The position numbers and the translations under genes were made by a program. From contig CAJNDS010001902.1 in NCBI GenBank assembly GCA_905221605.1, forward strand, positions 407,501 to 469,500: 62,000 nucleotides of DNA, read 5' to 3'. Below are positions 53,202-62,000 of the stretch, piece after piece (position 1 is the first letter of the stretch; each line of letters begins with the position of its first letter). The notes below the pieces were generated by a model. The model saw only the letters and a program-made list of their open reading frames with translations. It had not been told where the DNA came from and made no database searches. Origin of the DNA: Symbiodinium natans. Its lineage: Eukaryota; Sar; Dinophyceae; Suessiales; Symbiodiniaceae.

Positions 53202-53931
53202 GAGGTTCGAGGTCTAGAGGGGTTTAGGGTTTAGGGTTTAGGGTTTAGGGTTTAGGGTTTAGGGTTAAGGCTTGAAGGTTTAGGGTCAGGGTTTCGGGTT
53301 CAAGGTTTTTTGGAGTTTACAGGAATTAAGGTGCAGAGGAAAGTTTGGGTTGAGCGGAATTCGGGTTTAGAGGAGTGAATGTAGGGTTCAGAGGGTGTTC
53401 AGTTCAGAGGGCTTAGAGGTCTTTGGCTTAACAAACCCTAAACCCTAAACCCTGAACTCAGGGCGTCGGCCGCCCCCCCTACGAGGACTGGCCCCTTCAT
53501 GAGTACTTAAACCAAGCCCCCTCTGCCCTCCTGGGTCTTCCTGGACCCCTGGGCCCAGCTCTTCTTTGGCCCCTTTTGCCTCTCACCTTCCGCCCTCTGG
53601 GTGGGCCTTCTTCACCTGGGCATGGGCCTCTCTGCACTCCTGCCTGTTTAGGGTTGCCTGTTTTTGTGAACCAGGCTGGCGACCACCATGACGGAATGAA
53701 GAAGTTTTATGGAAAGTAAGCAGTTGGCTTGAGTTTAGGCCGAAACCCTAAACGGAATAGGTTTGGGTGGCTTTGCCGCCTCGGACGGCATGGGGTGGGA
53801 GAATAGTGTTAGATAGCCTTCCACAATCGGGCCAAAGCTGCTCTTCGCGCCTCACGAAGCTTTCGAGCTTGTTCCAAAGCCTCGCCTTCACAAAGTCTAC
53901 GCCCTATCACAGCAAACCCTAAACCCTAAAC
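53202..53931. other. Telomeric tract and unassigned DNA
   Basis: G-strand tract 53222-53275, then degenerate GGGTTTA words to 53430. 53455-53640 is C/T-rich unique sequence. 53640-53910 is unique with no recognised gene, ending in two CCCTAAA units that adjoin family A copy 5. Confidence 0.5.
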
Positions 53932-54380
53932 CTCTCTTTCATATATAATTTAAATGTTAAGGAGTTACTGGGCAAGGTCATTTTTTTTTTTGGCAAGGTC
54001 ATTTTTTACTGGGCAAGGTCATTTTTTTACTGGGCAAGGTCATTTTCTTTACTGGGCAAGGTCATTTTTTTACTGGGCAAGGTCATTTTTTCTGGGCAAG
54101 GTCATTTTTTTACTGGGCAAGCTCGTCTTTTTTACTGGGCAAGGTCATTTTCTTTCACTTGGCAAGGTCATTTTTGTTACTGGGCAAGGTCATTTTTTAC
54201 TGGGCAAGGTCATTTTGTTACTGGGCAAGGTCATTTTTTACTGGGCAAGGTCATGTTTTTACTGGGCAAGGTCGTTCCATAAGTGAAATATTTTCTTAAT
54301 GTTGTGGGGTTCTTCGGGCGGGTGGGTATTTTCCTGGAGTAATTTCTTGACTAGTGAATGCTTGGACTTGAGATGCTGAA
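53932..54380 (-). mobile_element. Family A composite element, copy 5 (449 bp, inverted)
   Basis: Reverse orientation: CTCTCTTTCATATATAAT at the left (53932) and CTTGGACTTGAGATGCTGAA at the right (54380), with about 14 inverted ACTGGGCAAGGTCATTTTTT units (53966-54275). Its unique module is nearly identical to copy 1, including the junction TATGGAACGACCTTGCCC. Flanks are CCCTAAA on both sides, i.e. the element keeps the same orientation relative to the telomeric G-strand as the other copies. Confidence 0.8.
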
Positions 54381-55465
54381 CCCTAAACCCTAAGCCCTAG
54401 CCCTAAACCCTAAACCCTAAACCCTAAACCCTAAACCCTATACCCTAACCTTTAGGGCTTTTTGAGGTTCTCTAAGCGCTCTAAGCACTTGAAGGGCTTT
54501 ACGGTGCTCTAAGAGTGCCCAAGGGGCTTGGGTTTGGGGTTTCGGGTTTAGGGTTTAGGGTTTAGGCTTAAGGTTTAGGGTTTAGGGTGTAGGGCTTAAG
54601 GTTTAGGGTTTAGGGTGTAGGGTTTGGGGTTTAGGGTGCTCCTGCCTGGTTGAAAGAGGAGAGCATGGGGTCTCCTCGCCCCAGCTCATCGTCCAATTGC
54701 CACTGGTTGTTGCTAAAGGAGCATATCCAAAAAGAGACCTGGGAAGAAGTGTAGGGTTTGGGGTTTCGGGTTTAGGATTTAGGGCAAAGGGTTTAGGGTA
54801 AAACCCAAAACCTTAAACACTACTCGCGCAAACAGACCAAAGCTCTCTCAACTGCTGTAAAAAATAGAAGCGAAACGCTTTCCAAGCGACCTCGTGCCAT
54901 GCTGAATACCTGGGCCGCTGTTGCTTCGGAGCCATAATGAGGTCTCCATCGAAACAAGGATGCTTCTTGCTTAGATCTATATGTATAACATATATATATA
55001 TATATATAGTTATATCTTTACCCAAAGCCTAAAGCCTAAAGCCTAAAGCCTAAACCCTAAACCCTAAACCTTAAACCCTAAACCCTAAACCCGAAACCCT
55101 AAACCCTAAACCCTAAACCGCAATACCTCCTTAACAACAAACCAGCTGCGCGCTGCCGGGCTCGGCCAAGCTTGTGGCAAGCCGGCAGAGGCTTTCCACC
55201 AGGTCTGCGAAGGAGTTGCTCCAGCAGTGCGACACAAACCTGGGTTTAGGGTTTAGGGTTTAGGGTTTAGGGCTTAGGGTTTAGGGTTTAGGGTTTAGGG
55301 TTTAGGGTTTAGGGTTTAGGGTTTAGGGCTTAGGGTTTAGGGTTTAGGGTTTAGGGTTTAGGGTTTAGGGTTTAGGGTTAGGGTTTAGGGTTTAGGGTTT
55401 AGGGTTTAGGGTTTAGGGTTTAGGGTTTAGGGTTTAGGGCTTAGGGCTTAGGGTTTAGGGTTTAG
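54381..55465. repeat. Telomeric tracts and islands
   Basis: C-strand 54380-54440, G-strand 54540-54640 (TGTAGGG variants), C-strand 55020-55125 (starting AAGCCTA units), G-strand 55232-55465, long and nearly perfect. The island 54650-54960 contains unique DNA and an AT microsatellite (54987-55010). A 70-codon minus frame there is not recognisable. Confidence 0.9.
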
Positions 55466-55788
55466 GAGGTTACGGAAGTGCACGGGTACATATACATATA
55501 CATATACATGGGCTCACACACAAGTGTATGTATACATATATGTATGCATATACAGAAATACATATCAGAGGGACGCGATATAGATATGTGCACACACACA
55601 CATATATGTATATGTATACATCCACCCCCCCCCCCCCCGGGGTCATCCACGCTTTCTGTGGTTGCTAGCCTATTAGCTCGTTTGCGGCCACAGGCATCAA
55701 AAGAAATGGAAGTGAAAGGCCGTGTTAAGTTGTAATTAGCGGGTTAATTCGGTCTCGGGTTTAGGGTTTAGGGTTTCGGGTTTACGGT
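55466..55788. repeat. TACATA/CACACA microsatellite and C run
   Basis: Repeated TATACATATACATA and ACACACA words (55490-55622), then a C run of about 14 (55625-55640). Short frames across it (HICMHIQKYI and the like) are simple-repeat artefacts. Confidence 0.8.
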
Positions 55789-55809
55789 TTGGGGCCCAAC
55801 TTACCGAAA

Positions 55810-56055
55810 CTAGTCATGACTAGGGGCAACATGGTGGCACCCGGCAATTGCACAATGCTGAGCAAAAGAATCCAAATAGCTCTGCACGAGAAGACTGGTG
55901 CATGTATGCTCAGGAATGGAAAGCAGCAGGGGAGTCTGGCAGTGGCGTACGGCGCGTTCGGGGTTGATCATGAAGTCTTTACAGAATGACTCGTACTCTG
56001 CACAACGCTTGCATGCATCAGTGGCACAGGTGTGTACCTGGAATTGTACATGCAA
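55810..56055 (-). CDS. Minus-strand exon-like frame, AT-richer codons
   Basis: Open for about 80 codons with protein-like composition (FCKDFMINPERAVRHCQTPL, LLVQSYLDSFAQHCAIAGCH), six or more cysteines and balanced A/T third positions, unlike the GC3-rich candidates elsewhere. A plus frame (MVAPGNCTMLSKRIQIALHE) competes. No family recognised. Confidence 0.35.
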   Translation of the reverse strand: MHVQFQVHTCATDACKRCAEYESFCKDFMINPERAVRHCQTPLLLSIPEHTCTSLLVQSYLDSFAQHCAIAGCHHVAPSHD

Positions 56056-56139
56056 AACAGTCGCGTAACCATACGGCTAAATATACAGATGGGAAGGCTT
56101 TCATTTAAAGTAGACCACGATGTAGCCTTGTAAGCCATA

Positions 56140-56338
56140 CATGTGTTCCAAGTTTGCATAAGTAGCATAACCCATACGCAAATATGTGTGTAGATAATGC
56201 GTTGGAAAGCCCGGCGCTGTTTCGGATGTCAGGGCCATTGTCTATGTCACTGCAAGGCACGCGAATGTTTGCAAATGTGATTAACTGCTTCTCAACGTGT
56301 AATGCACGAAGTTGCTTTGTGCCTTCATTGTGTGACAA
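56140..56338 (-). CDS. Minus-strand exon-like frame, AT-richer codons
   Basis: Contains NEGTKQLRALHVEKQLITFA then NIRVPCSDIDNGPDIRNSAG. Soluble, globular-looking, codon use like the neighbours at 55.8 and 57.4 kb. Possibly an exon of the same gene. Confidence 0.35.
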
Positions 56339-56705
56339 CTGAATTGGCAGCTAGCTGGTAACTAAACAATTTCCATTGCTATCCACAGTCTTTGAGCTAG
56401 CATTGATTTCACCTTACAGTAGTCGATGCCTAATCCGAACCTGCTTTATTCGATTCCCGGGATAATCCGGCCAAGAACCCAGAGGACATACGCCAACAGT
56501 CTCATAGAAATCCGGCTGCTTTATCCTGTTCCCTAGTCAATCCAGCTCAAAAGAGAGGGGACAAATAGGCCCGTGTTATCCAGGGAACACTGTATTGTTC
56601 CAACACCGGTTGCAAGACAGAGAAAGAGACGTATCTACAATGAACCCTAAACCCTAAACCCTAAACCCTAAACCCCAAACCCCAAACCCTAAACCCTAAA
56701 CCCCA
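56339..56705. other. Unassigned DNA with AATCCGG repeats, then a telomeric tract
   Basis: CCTAATCCGAACCTGCTTTAT, GATAATCCGGCC and GAAATCCGGCTGCTTTATCC repeat imperfectly at 56425-56540. Telomeric C-strand tract at 56643-56705 (some CCCCAAA). No gene seen. Confidence 0.5.
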
Positions 56706-56850
56706 CAACTGGATGTCAAATACAGTATAGTTCTTGAAAGACCGGAAATGTGGGAAGACAATAAAGGAGAGCTCTGCAATGTCTGTAATGAATGTCAAGT
56801 TGCCGGCTGATGGTATACGTAGGTCACGTAGGTTGACAAGGAAAACAGAC
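56706..56850 (-). CDS. Minus-strand exon-like frame
   Basis: Frame KSVFLVNLRDLRIPSAGNLT then FITDIAELSFIVFPHFRSFK, with alternating hydrophobic residues, ending where the telomeric tract begins (GTTG then TGGGGTTTAGGG). It could be leucine-rich-repeat-like, but one unit is not enough to say. The same frame continues upstream through low-complexity DNA (TQTHADTQTKKQ) that is more likely intron. Confidence 0.4.
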
Positions 56851-56859
56851 TTTTCACAT

Positions 56860-57350
56860 ACGCTTACGGATAGGTGCCATTTCCTTTTTGGGTGCTTGGT
56901 TATTTGGTGGTTCTTGGGTTTTCCTGTTTGTTTCTTTGTCTGTGTGTCTGCGTGTGTTTGTGTCTTGTTTCGCCTGTAAAAGGTACAGAACGCACAGTTT
57001 CTATGTGAAAGCACCTTCCTGCACGCATGTCCTTCAGAAGATCCCACACCAGCAAAACACCAAACCACTGTCCGGGCACCAGAGGAATATTTAGCGGCCA
57101 GATTCTTGTCTTTTGTGTGTTTGGCATTTTGTGTTGTTTGTGCGTTTCTTTTTGTTTGTTGAGTTCTGACCGTAAAATGCACAGAAAACGCGCACACTCA
57201 CACACATTTTCCAATCCAATATGCTTTTCCCTAGGACAGAGCACAAGAAAACACACGACAGGAACAAACGCAAGACGCACACATGTAAGGGGGCGCCTCC
57301 GGATCTGGAGAAAAGAAAAGCCTTCCTGATTGCCGTGCGTCCTGTCAAGT
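56860..57350. other. Low-complexity TTTG/CACA-rich DNA
   Basis: Long TTTGT/GTGTGT runs (56890-56975, 57100-57170) and ACACAC runs (57190-57285). AAAAGGTACAGAACGCACAG and AAAATGCACAGAAAACGCGC (about 56980 and 57174) suggest an old duplication. Frames here are mostly compositional. Confidence 0.5.
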
Positions 57351-57398
57351 CCCTAAACCCTAAACCCTAAACCTGAAACCCTAAACCCTGAACCCACA

Positions 57399-57635
57399 AA
57401 TATGTCCCTCGAAGGACACTATTTTCACCCGGCTGCCCAAAGTGCGTTTTTTGATGTCCACCATATGGAACGCATAAGACGGTTCTTTGACCTCTGAACC
57501 CCACAGAATGTTGTCAGCTGCTTTCTTTATCGGCGTGCAAAAAAGATTTTCTTCGAAGGCAGGTAATTGCAAGAAAGCAGGGGAAGGGGCATGCTTGCAA
57601 CAGTCTGTCCGTTGGGAAAGCTCCCAAATTGCCAA
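57399..57635 (-). CDS. Minus-strand exon-like frame
   Basis: About 78 codons (FLQLPAFEENLFCTPIKKAA, DNILWGSEVKEPSYAFHMVD, IKKRTLGSRVKIVSFEGHI), ending at telomeric repeat that reads GGTTCAGGGTTTAGGG in sense. Composition is that of a folded protein. A/T-rich third positions. Probably the most convincing member of the 55.8-57.6 kb cluster. Family not recognised. Confidence 0.45.
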
Positions 57636-58019
57636 TGTCTAAAACTGGGGGCTTGAATGATACCTAGGAGAGTCTACTTCCATGAGGTCTTTGAGATTTT
57701 CAAAGGATATGGTCACTTCTCTACACTAGGGCCCCTTTCGGAGTTACTATTCTGAAGCGGCTAGTAATCTAAGAATTTAGACCATGACTTAGAGAACTCA
57801 CCATATGTCTCATCGTATTTCCGCAGACTAGGTCAAGCCTACGTGCGCGTGGATTCGCTGTCGCAGATGTTGACGCGTATGTTTATGTGTAGGAGAGCCA
57901 CGACGAGCCCGTGCTGGGTCGAGGGTATAGGGTTTTGGGAATCTACATTCGGATGTTGTCAGCTCCACTGTCCACGACATAGCCGCATTCTAGGAACCCC
58001 AAAAAAAGTTCCCCCTGAA
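57636..58019. other. Unique DNA, no gene recognised
   Basis: Unassigned sequence containing CTTAGAGAACTCACCATATG and GGGCCCCTTTCGG words reminiscent of the hairpin elements elsewhere. Nothing further recognised. Confidence 0.4.
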
Positions 58020-59495
58020 ACCCCAAACCCCAAACCCTAAACCCCAAACCCTAAACCCTAAACCCTAAACCCTAAAATCTGGAGAAAAACTCCCCTCAAC
58101 GCAGCTGACGGGGGGCCACTGAACTTGACTGGGTCCCGCCAGCTCTGCGTAGGACAGCTTTTCCGGCTTCGTAAGGGGCAGCAGCAAGTTGGACACAACG
58201 TAATTCCTCAGCTTTTTTGAGGGTTTAGGGTTTAGGGTTTAGGGTTTAAGGTTCGGGGGGGCCTAAGATTTTAGGGGGCTTCGGAGACGTCGGCCTCGGG
58301 ATTTTGGAGTTTAGGGTTTAGAATTTTGGGCGCAACACAGGTCTACAGGGGCAATAGCTCACAGGTGGCGAATGTGTTGCCTATTCGTGCCTCGTATCCA
58401 AGACCCTAAATATAGGAGGGGGGTCCGTTTGCCCAAGACTGGACCCCTCACGAACACCTAACATCTGCGTAGCTCAGAACCGTCCGAGAGGCATATCGCG
58501 CTTGCATATGGCATCTTGGAAATAGACGTGGAACTCGAAGAGCTTCCCGACGGAAATGGCCCTACCGGGCCCGCGTTCGCAGGTCCCCGCGCTGTGGCGT
58601 CGAAGCCTTGCAGTCGCGAGCCCACCCTGAACCCTAAACGCTGAACCCTGATTAAACCCTAAACCCTAAACCCTAAAAAACCCTAAACCCTAAACCCTAA
58701 ATCCCAAACCCTAAACCCTAAACCCTAAACCCTAAACCCTAAACCCTAAACCCTAAACCCTAAACCCCAACCCCAAAATGTAAACCCTGAACCCTCAAGA
58801 GATTATCTTGACAGTGGCCGAGCCACAATTTCTGGCGCCAGTGTGCTCGCTTGCGGGCCAGCGGTGTTACGAAGCTCTGGCGCCACCAGTACCAGAAGGC
58901 GAACAAGGCCAAGCCTCGGTTTAGGGTTTAGGGTTTAGGGTTTAGGGTTTAGGGTTTAGGGTTTAGGGTTGAGGGTTTAGGGTTTAGGGTTTAGGGTTTA
59001 GGGTTTAAGGTTTTGGTTCCGGGTTTAGGGTTTAGGGGGGTCTAGGGTTTCCTTCCCAGTATCCTTAAGGAACTAAACGGTTGACCTTTGGGATTCGAAA
59101 GGGGCGCAAAATGCCTCAAAAAGGTTTAAACGTGACTGTAGCGGCCGTGATGATTAAGATAGGGCTTTAGGGATACTACAGTATAATCTAAAACCCTAAA
59201 CCCTAATCCCTAAACCCTATGAAGGGACCTTCCGACCCCTATGTTACCTGCTCTACCACGAAGAAGCTGACAATCACGCAGAGGCCAACCAGCAGGTAGG
59301 GCATCACCTGCACCTCGGTTTAGGGTGTAGGGTGTAGGGTTAAGGGTTGTCTAGGGGGTTGAGGGAGCTTAGGGGGCTTAGAGGGCATAGGGTTTAGGGT
59401 TTGGGGTTTAGGGTTTAGGGTTTAGGGTTGAGGGTTTAGGGTTTAGGGTTTAGGGTTTAGGGTTTAGGGTTTAGGGTTTAGGGTTTAGGGTCCCC
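58020..59495. repeat. Telomeric tracts with islands
   Basis: C-strand 58022-58075 and 58650-58768; G-strand 58918-59040 and 59395-59490; short tracts at 58220-58250 and 59190-59220. Islands at 58080-58215, 58260-58620, 58800-58915 and 59045-59320 hold unique DNA without a recognised gene. CTTCCGACCCCTATGTTACC at 59229-59248 resembles the right end of the ACTATAGGGG elements. Confidence 0.8.
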
Positions 59496-59629
59496 TGCAC
59501 CTCCGCCTCGGCATTCTCGGCAAGGAGCCAGCAGAGCACGGCAAGGCAGGCACAGAGCCTCAGAGGGGCCCTTGAAAAGCCCTTGGCAAAAGAGTACTCC
59601 GAAGCATGATCCTCTTAGACCCCAATAAG

Positions 59630-59875
59630 GGTTTAGGGTTTAGGGTTTAGGGTTTAGGGTTTCGGGTTTAGGGTTTAGGGTTTAGGGTTTAGGGTTTAGG
59701 GTTTAGGGTTTAGGGTTTAGGGTTTAGGGTTTAGGGTTAGGGTTTAGGGTTTAGGGTTTAGGTTTAGGGTTTAGGGTTTAGGGTTTAGGGTTTAGGGTTT
59801 AGGGTTTAGGGTTTAGGGTTTAGGGTTTAGGGTTTAGGGTTTAGGGTTTAGGGTTTAGGGTTTAGGGTTTAGGGT
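59630..59875 (+). repeat. Long G-strand telomeric tract
   Basis: About 35 TTTAGGG units with two short slips. Among the longest in the window. Confidence 0.95.
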
Positions 59876-60796
59876 TCCTTGTTTCGGGTGTAGGGCAAAT
59901 ACTGATTTCGCCTAAGGATACAATTAGGTCTACATTGACCCTGCTTCACGTCACCTTTCTGCGTTGTAAACACGCTTTGGACTGTTTCAAGCCGACTAGG
60001 AGCCCGGTGGCCACAAGGCTCACGGGAAGCCTCCCGATCGACGATCCGAAGAAGGCGCTCCTAGCAGGAGATGGGTACTTGGAGGAGCAAGGGTTTATGG
60101 TTCGGGGTCTAGGGCTTAGCCTTTGGGGTTTTGGGTTTTGGGTTTATGGTTTAGGGTGTAGGGTATAACCCAGCCAAAACTGCACTTACAACCCAGGATA
60201 AGCCCTCATCAGTGCCCTAACATGTTTTAGTTAGGTTACAAGTAAAATGATCATTAGGGTTAGTAAGTCAAGTAGTTCTGCCAGATTGATGTTTTCAGAG
60301 GTGCCGTACTATACAGGGGCTTCCGAAATTAGAGGTGCCATATTGGGGTCCTCAGTGTAAAGGGAATCCTACTTTTGGGGGACTATACTAAGGGTCCGGT
60401 ATTCTAGAAAAAGGACACCCCTAGTTTAGAGAACTACCCACATGTTCAGCATCATCCAACATCACCCAAAAGGAACAAAAGCGCGGCTTCCCTAAACCCT
60501 CAACAAGCGCGGCTTCCCTAAACCCTGACCTTGGAAGTAGGCGCAAGCTGCCACGAGAGCAGTTGATGTTCTCGGTGATGTGCTCTCCTTTGCAGTCCAG
60601 CCTCAGAAGCTCTTCTTGAATACCTCCTAAACCCGAAACCGTAAACCCAATGCCCACGTACCAGAAGGCCCAAGAATCCCCCCTAAAAGGGCACCTGGCA
60701 GCCCCATTGCCTCCAAGCCACAACCAGATCTCATCAGGTTCCCGGACCCGCGCTAGAAACGTCTGCTTCTCTTTGACCTGCGACCCGGAACATCCC
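59876..60796. other. Unassigned unique DNA
   Basis: Contains an open 77-codon plus frame (59935-60168) and a 100-codon minus frame (60421-60723), neither with a domain, and element-like words at 60300-60445 (GGGGCTTCCGAAATTAGAGG, TAGAGAACTACCCACATG) related to the 16.9-kb hairpin. Confidence 0.4.
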
Positions 60797-60868
60797 TAAA
60801 CCCTAAACCCTTAACCCTAAACCCTAAACCCTAAACCCTAAACCCTAAACCCTAAACCCTAAACCCTA
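60797..60868 (-). repeat. Telomeric tract abutting an exon
   Basis: CCCTAAA units from 60797 to 60868. The last unit (CCCTAGAACCC) supplies the in-frame stop or intron start of the adjoining minus-strand exon. Confidence 0.95.
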
Positions 60869-61292
60869 GAACCCTTGGCCCTGGAAAGCCTCTTTAGAGC
60901 TCGGACCTTGGGGTGTTGCGTGTTTTGCAACCGGACTCTGAGGGGAAGCGGCGACCATTTGAGCATGCGGTGGCTCCCCCAGGTCTTCACCACCACGTAG
61001 CCATCTTCCATGTGAATGTCATCTATCGGAATCGGACGTCCTAGCAAAAGGGGAAAGAGCAGGGCAATAGAAACGATGACGAAGACCAAGAGGACGTTGT
61101 AGAAGACGACCGATGGCTTGCGGGTGCATGATTTGAAGCTGGTGCTTTCCTCCGTGGAGGTGAACCCGCTCGGACAGGACACGCAGAATGGGCCATCTTG
61201 ATATGTAGCGACAGGGCAGGGATCGCAGTAGGACGTGTGTCGAGGTGCTCGTCCCATTTGGCATTCTGCGCATTCAGAGAGTCCTCTCAAGA
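60859..61292 (-). CDS. Cys-rich single-pass membrane protein, transmembrane/tail exon
   Basis: About 140 codons following a CCCCCCAG. Cysteine pairs CAEC, CDPC and CVSC with PSGFTSTEESTSF are typical of ephrin-receptor-like / GCC2-GCC3 / TNFR-type extracellular repeats. Residues 61-84 (VVFYNVLLVFVIVSIALLFP then LLLG) form one membrane helix, followed by a basic cytoplasmic tail of about 60 residues (VVVKTWGSHRMLKWSP). The frame ends AKGSRV and stops in the telomeric tract at 60859-60861. The real exon may instead end near AAGG, with the tract as intron. A surface protein; ligand unknown. Confidence 0.6.
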
Positions 61293-61383
61293 AGCTGGGG
61301 GGCGGCGACTCCCCTTTTTGGGGGGGTGTTTCTTTACTAGGCCTTTTGCGGTGTTACCGCCGGGCTCTGGGTCTTCTAGCAAG

Positions 61384-61482
61384 CTACCAGGGTTTGTTGT
61401 CCTGTTTGCTGCGCCACCAAACCCGCAGCGCACTGCTGGCAAGACTTGCTCCCAGTGACGTTCGAGAAGAGACCAGCAGCAC
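61384..61482 (-). CDS. Cys-rich protein, upstream exon
   Basis: After CCCCCAG (61483-61489) the minus frame reads AAGLFSNVTGSKSCQQCAAG then LVAQQTGQQTL. Contains the CxxC of a GCC2/GCC3-like repeat and an N-glycosylation site (NVT). The donor near 61384 (GTAGCT) does not give the right phase to the next exon with the simplest choice, so the border is approximate. Confidence 0.5.
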   Translation of the reverse strand: MLLVSSRTSLGASLASSALRVWWRSKQDNKPW

Positions 61483-61601
61483 CTGGGGGTTCAAAGGTGT
61501 TTTCTTTGGGGGGTTGGGGGGTGGGGGACTCTGACAAGACGGAGATTCTATGCCTACTGGGTTTTGTTGGCTTGTTATGGAGAAAGGGCCCAGAGTTTGA
61601 C

Positions 61602-61699
61602 CCCCAGGCACAGGGCTTGCACTCCAGATCCACGGAGCGCTCGTCCGCGTAGCGCCCAGGAGGACACTCAGTGCAGCCCAGGCCGAAATCCTGCGACGC
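61602..61699 (-). CDS. Cys-rich protein, further upstream exon
   Basis: Between a CACCTCAG acceptor (about 61700-61707) and a GTCAAA donor (61601-61596) the minus frame reads DFGLGCTECPPGRYADERSV then DLECKPCAWG. The pattern CxxCPPGxY...CxxC is that of ephrin-receptor-like repeats and continues the ectodomain of the 60.9-kb gene. The 5' end of the gene lies beyond or near the window edge. Confidence 0.5.
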
Positions 61700-61740
61700 C
61701 TGAGGTGCGCTCGGGCCAGATTACACATTCAGACCGTTCT

Positions 61741-61805
61741 CGTACCCCTTATTATAATCCCTATTAAGGACTTACAAGGGGGAACATAAGGGGGAACATC
61801 CCAAG
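61741..61805. mobile_element. MITE-like hairpin family (GGGATGTTCCCCCTTA), copy 4, partial
   Basis: Ends TAAGGGGGAACATCCCAA at 61788-61805 and contains TTATAATCCCTATTAAGG, both shared with copy 1 in reverse. The other half is missing or beyond recognition. Confidence 0.5.
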
Positions 61806-62000
61806 TTCGAACACGTAAAGAGGCGGCCACAAACCCCCCCTAAATCCTGAAATCCTGAACAGATGCGCTCATGAAAGAGACAAACCAACAAAGCGCTGCC
61901 TAAGCCCTAAACCCCACAGCCCAAACCGAAAACCCCAAACCCTAAACCCTAAACCCCAAACCCTAAACCCTAAACCCTAAACCCTAAACTTGAAATTTCT
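61806..62000 (-). repeat. Right edge: degenerate then canonical telomeric tract
   Basis: CCCTAAAC/CCCCAAAC words from about 61905 to 61990, preceded by about 95 bp of unique DNA. Confidence 0.85.

Noticed and set aside
56425-56540. pogo/Tigger-like transposon end (AATCCGG repeats)
   Set aside because: Only short imperfect words, no inverted terminal structure and no transposase frame.

Overview
This is nuclear DNA of a eukaryote, most likely a dinoflagellate of the Symbiodiniaceae/Suessiales kind. The evidence is indirect. Plant-type telomeric heptamers (TTTAGGG/CCCTAAA) are scattered through most of the 62 kb as interstitial tracts. Coding pieces are short and spliced, with GC-rich third positions. 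A 23-bp stretch at 53179-53201 resembles the dinoflagellate spliced-leader exon. The best genes all lie on the minus strand, as expected for unidirectional gene arrays. Nothing looks prokaryotic, and no tRNA, rRNA or CRISPR array was seen.

Layout. 1-35 kb: a mosaic of telomeric tracts (about 30-350 bp, both orientations) and unique islands of 60-150 bp. Many islands hold open, protein-like minus-strand frames that stop at the tract edge, often at a GT or AG. I read these as probable exons of intron-rich genes whose introns are filled with telomeric repeat. An open frame in so short an island is weak evidence, so each exon call has low to moderate confidence. Four of the five copies of an unusual composite repeat (family A) lie here, each inside telomeric DNA: 15478-16459, 17870-18938, 20941-21908 and 31582-32125. 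The fifth is inverted, at 53932-54380. 35.2-38.2 kb: a terminal exon candidate, then the clearest gene of the window, a 776-residue minus-strand frame joining a degenerate GGDEF-like domain to about ten armadillo repeats. 39.35-41.56 kb: a 2.2-kb element with perfect 21-bp inverted ends, also set in telomeric repeat. 41.9-50.0 kb: a block free of telomeric repeats, with a thioesterase-like exon, two local duplications and several minus-strand exon-like frames. 50-62 kb: telomeric mosaic again, a cluster of AT-richer minus-strand frames (55.8-57.6 kb), and a cysteine-rich single-pass membrane protein gene at the right edge (60.87-61.70 kb).

Main points for a second look: (1) family A, whose copies always lie in the same orientation relative to the telomeric G-strand; (2) telomeric tracts as GT-AG-compatible intron filler; (3) the GGDEF-like/ARM fusion; (4) several small hairpin (MITE-like) families, some enclosing or interrupted by telomeric tracts. 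Exon borders were placed by eye, and no transcript or database evidence was available.
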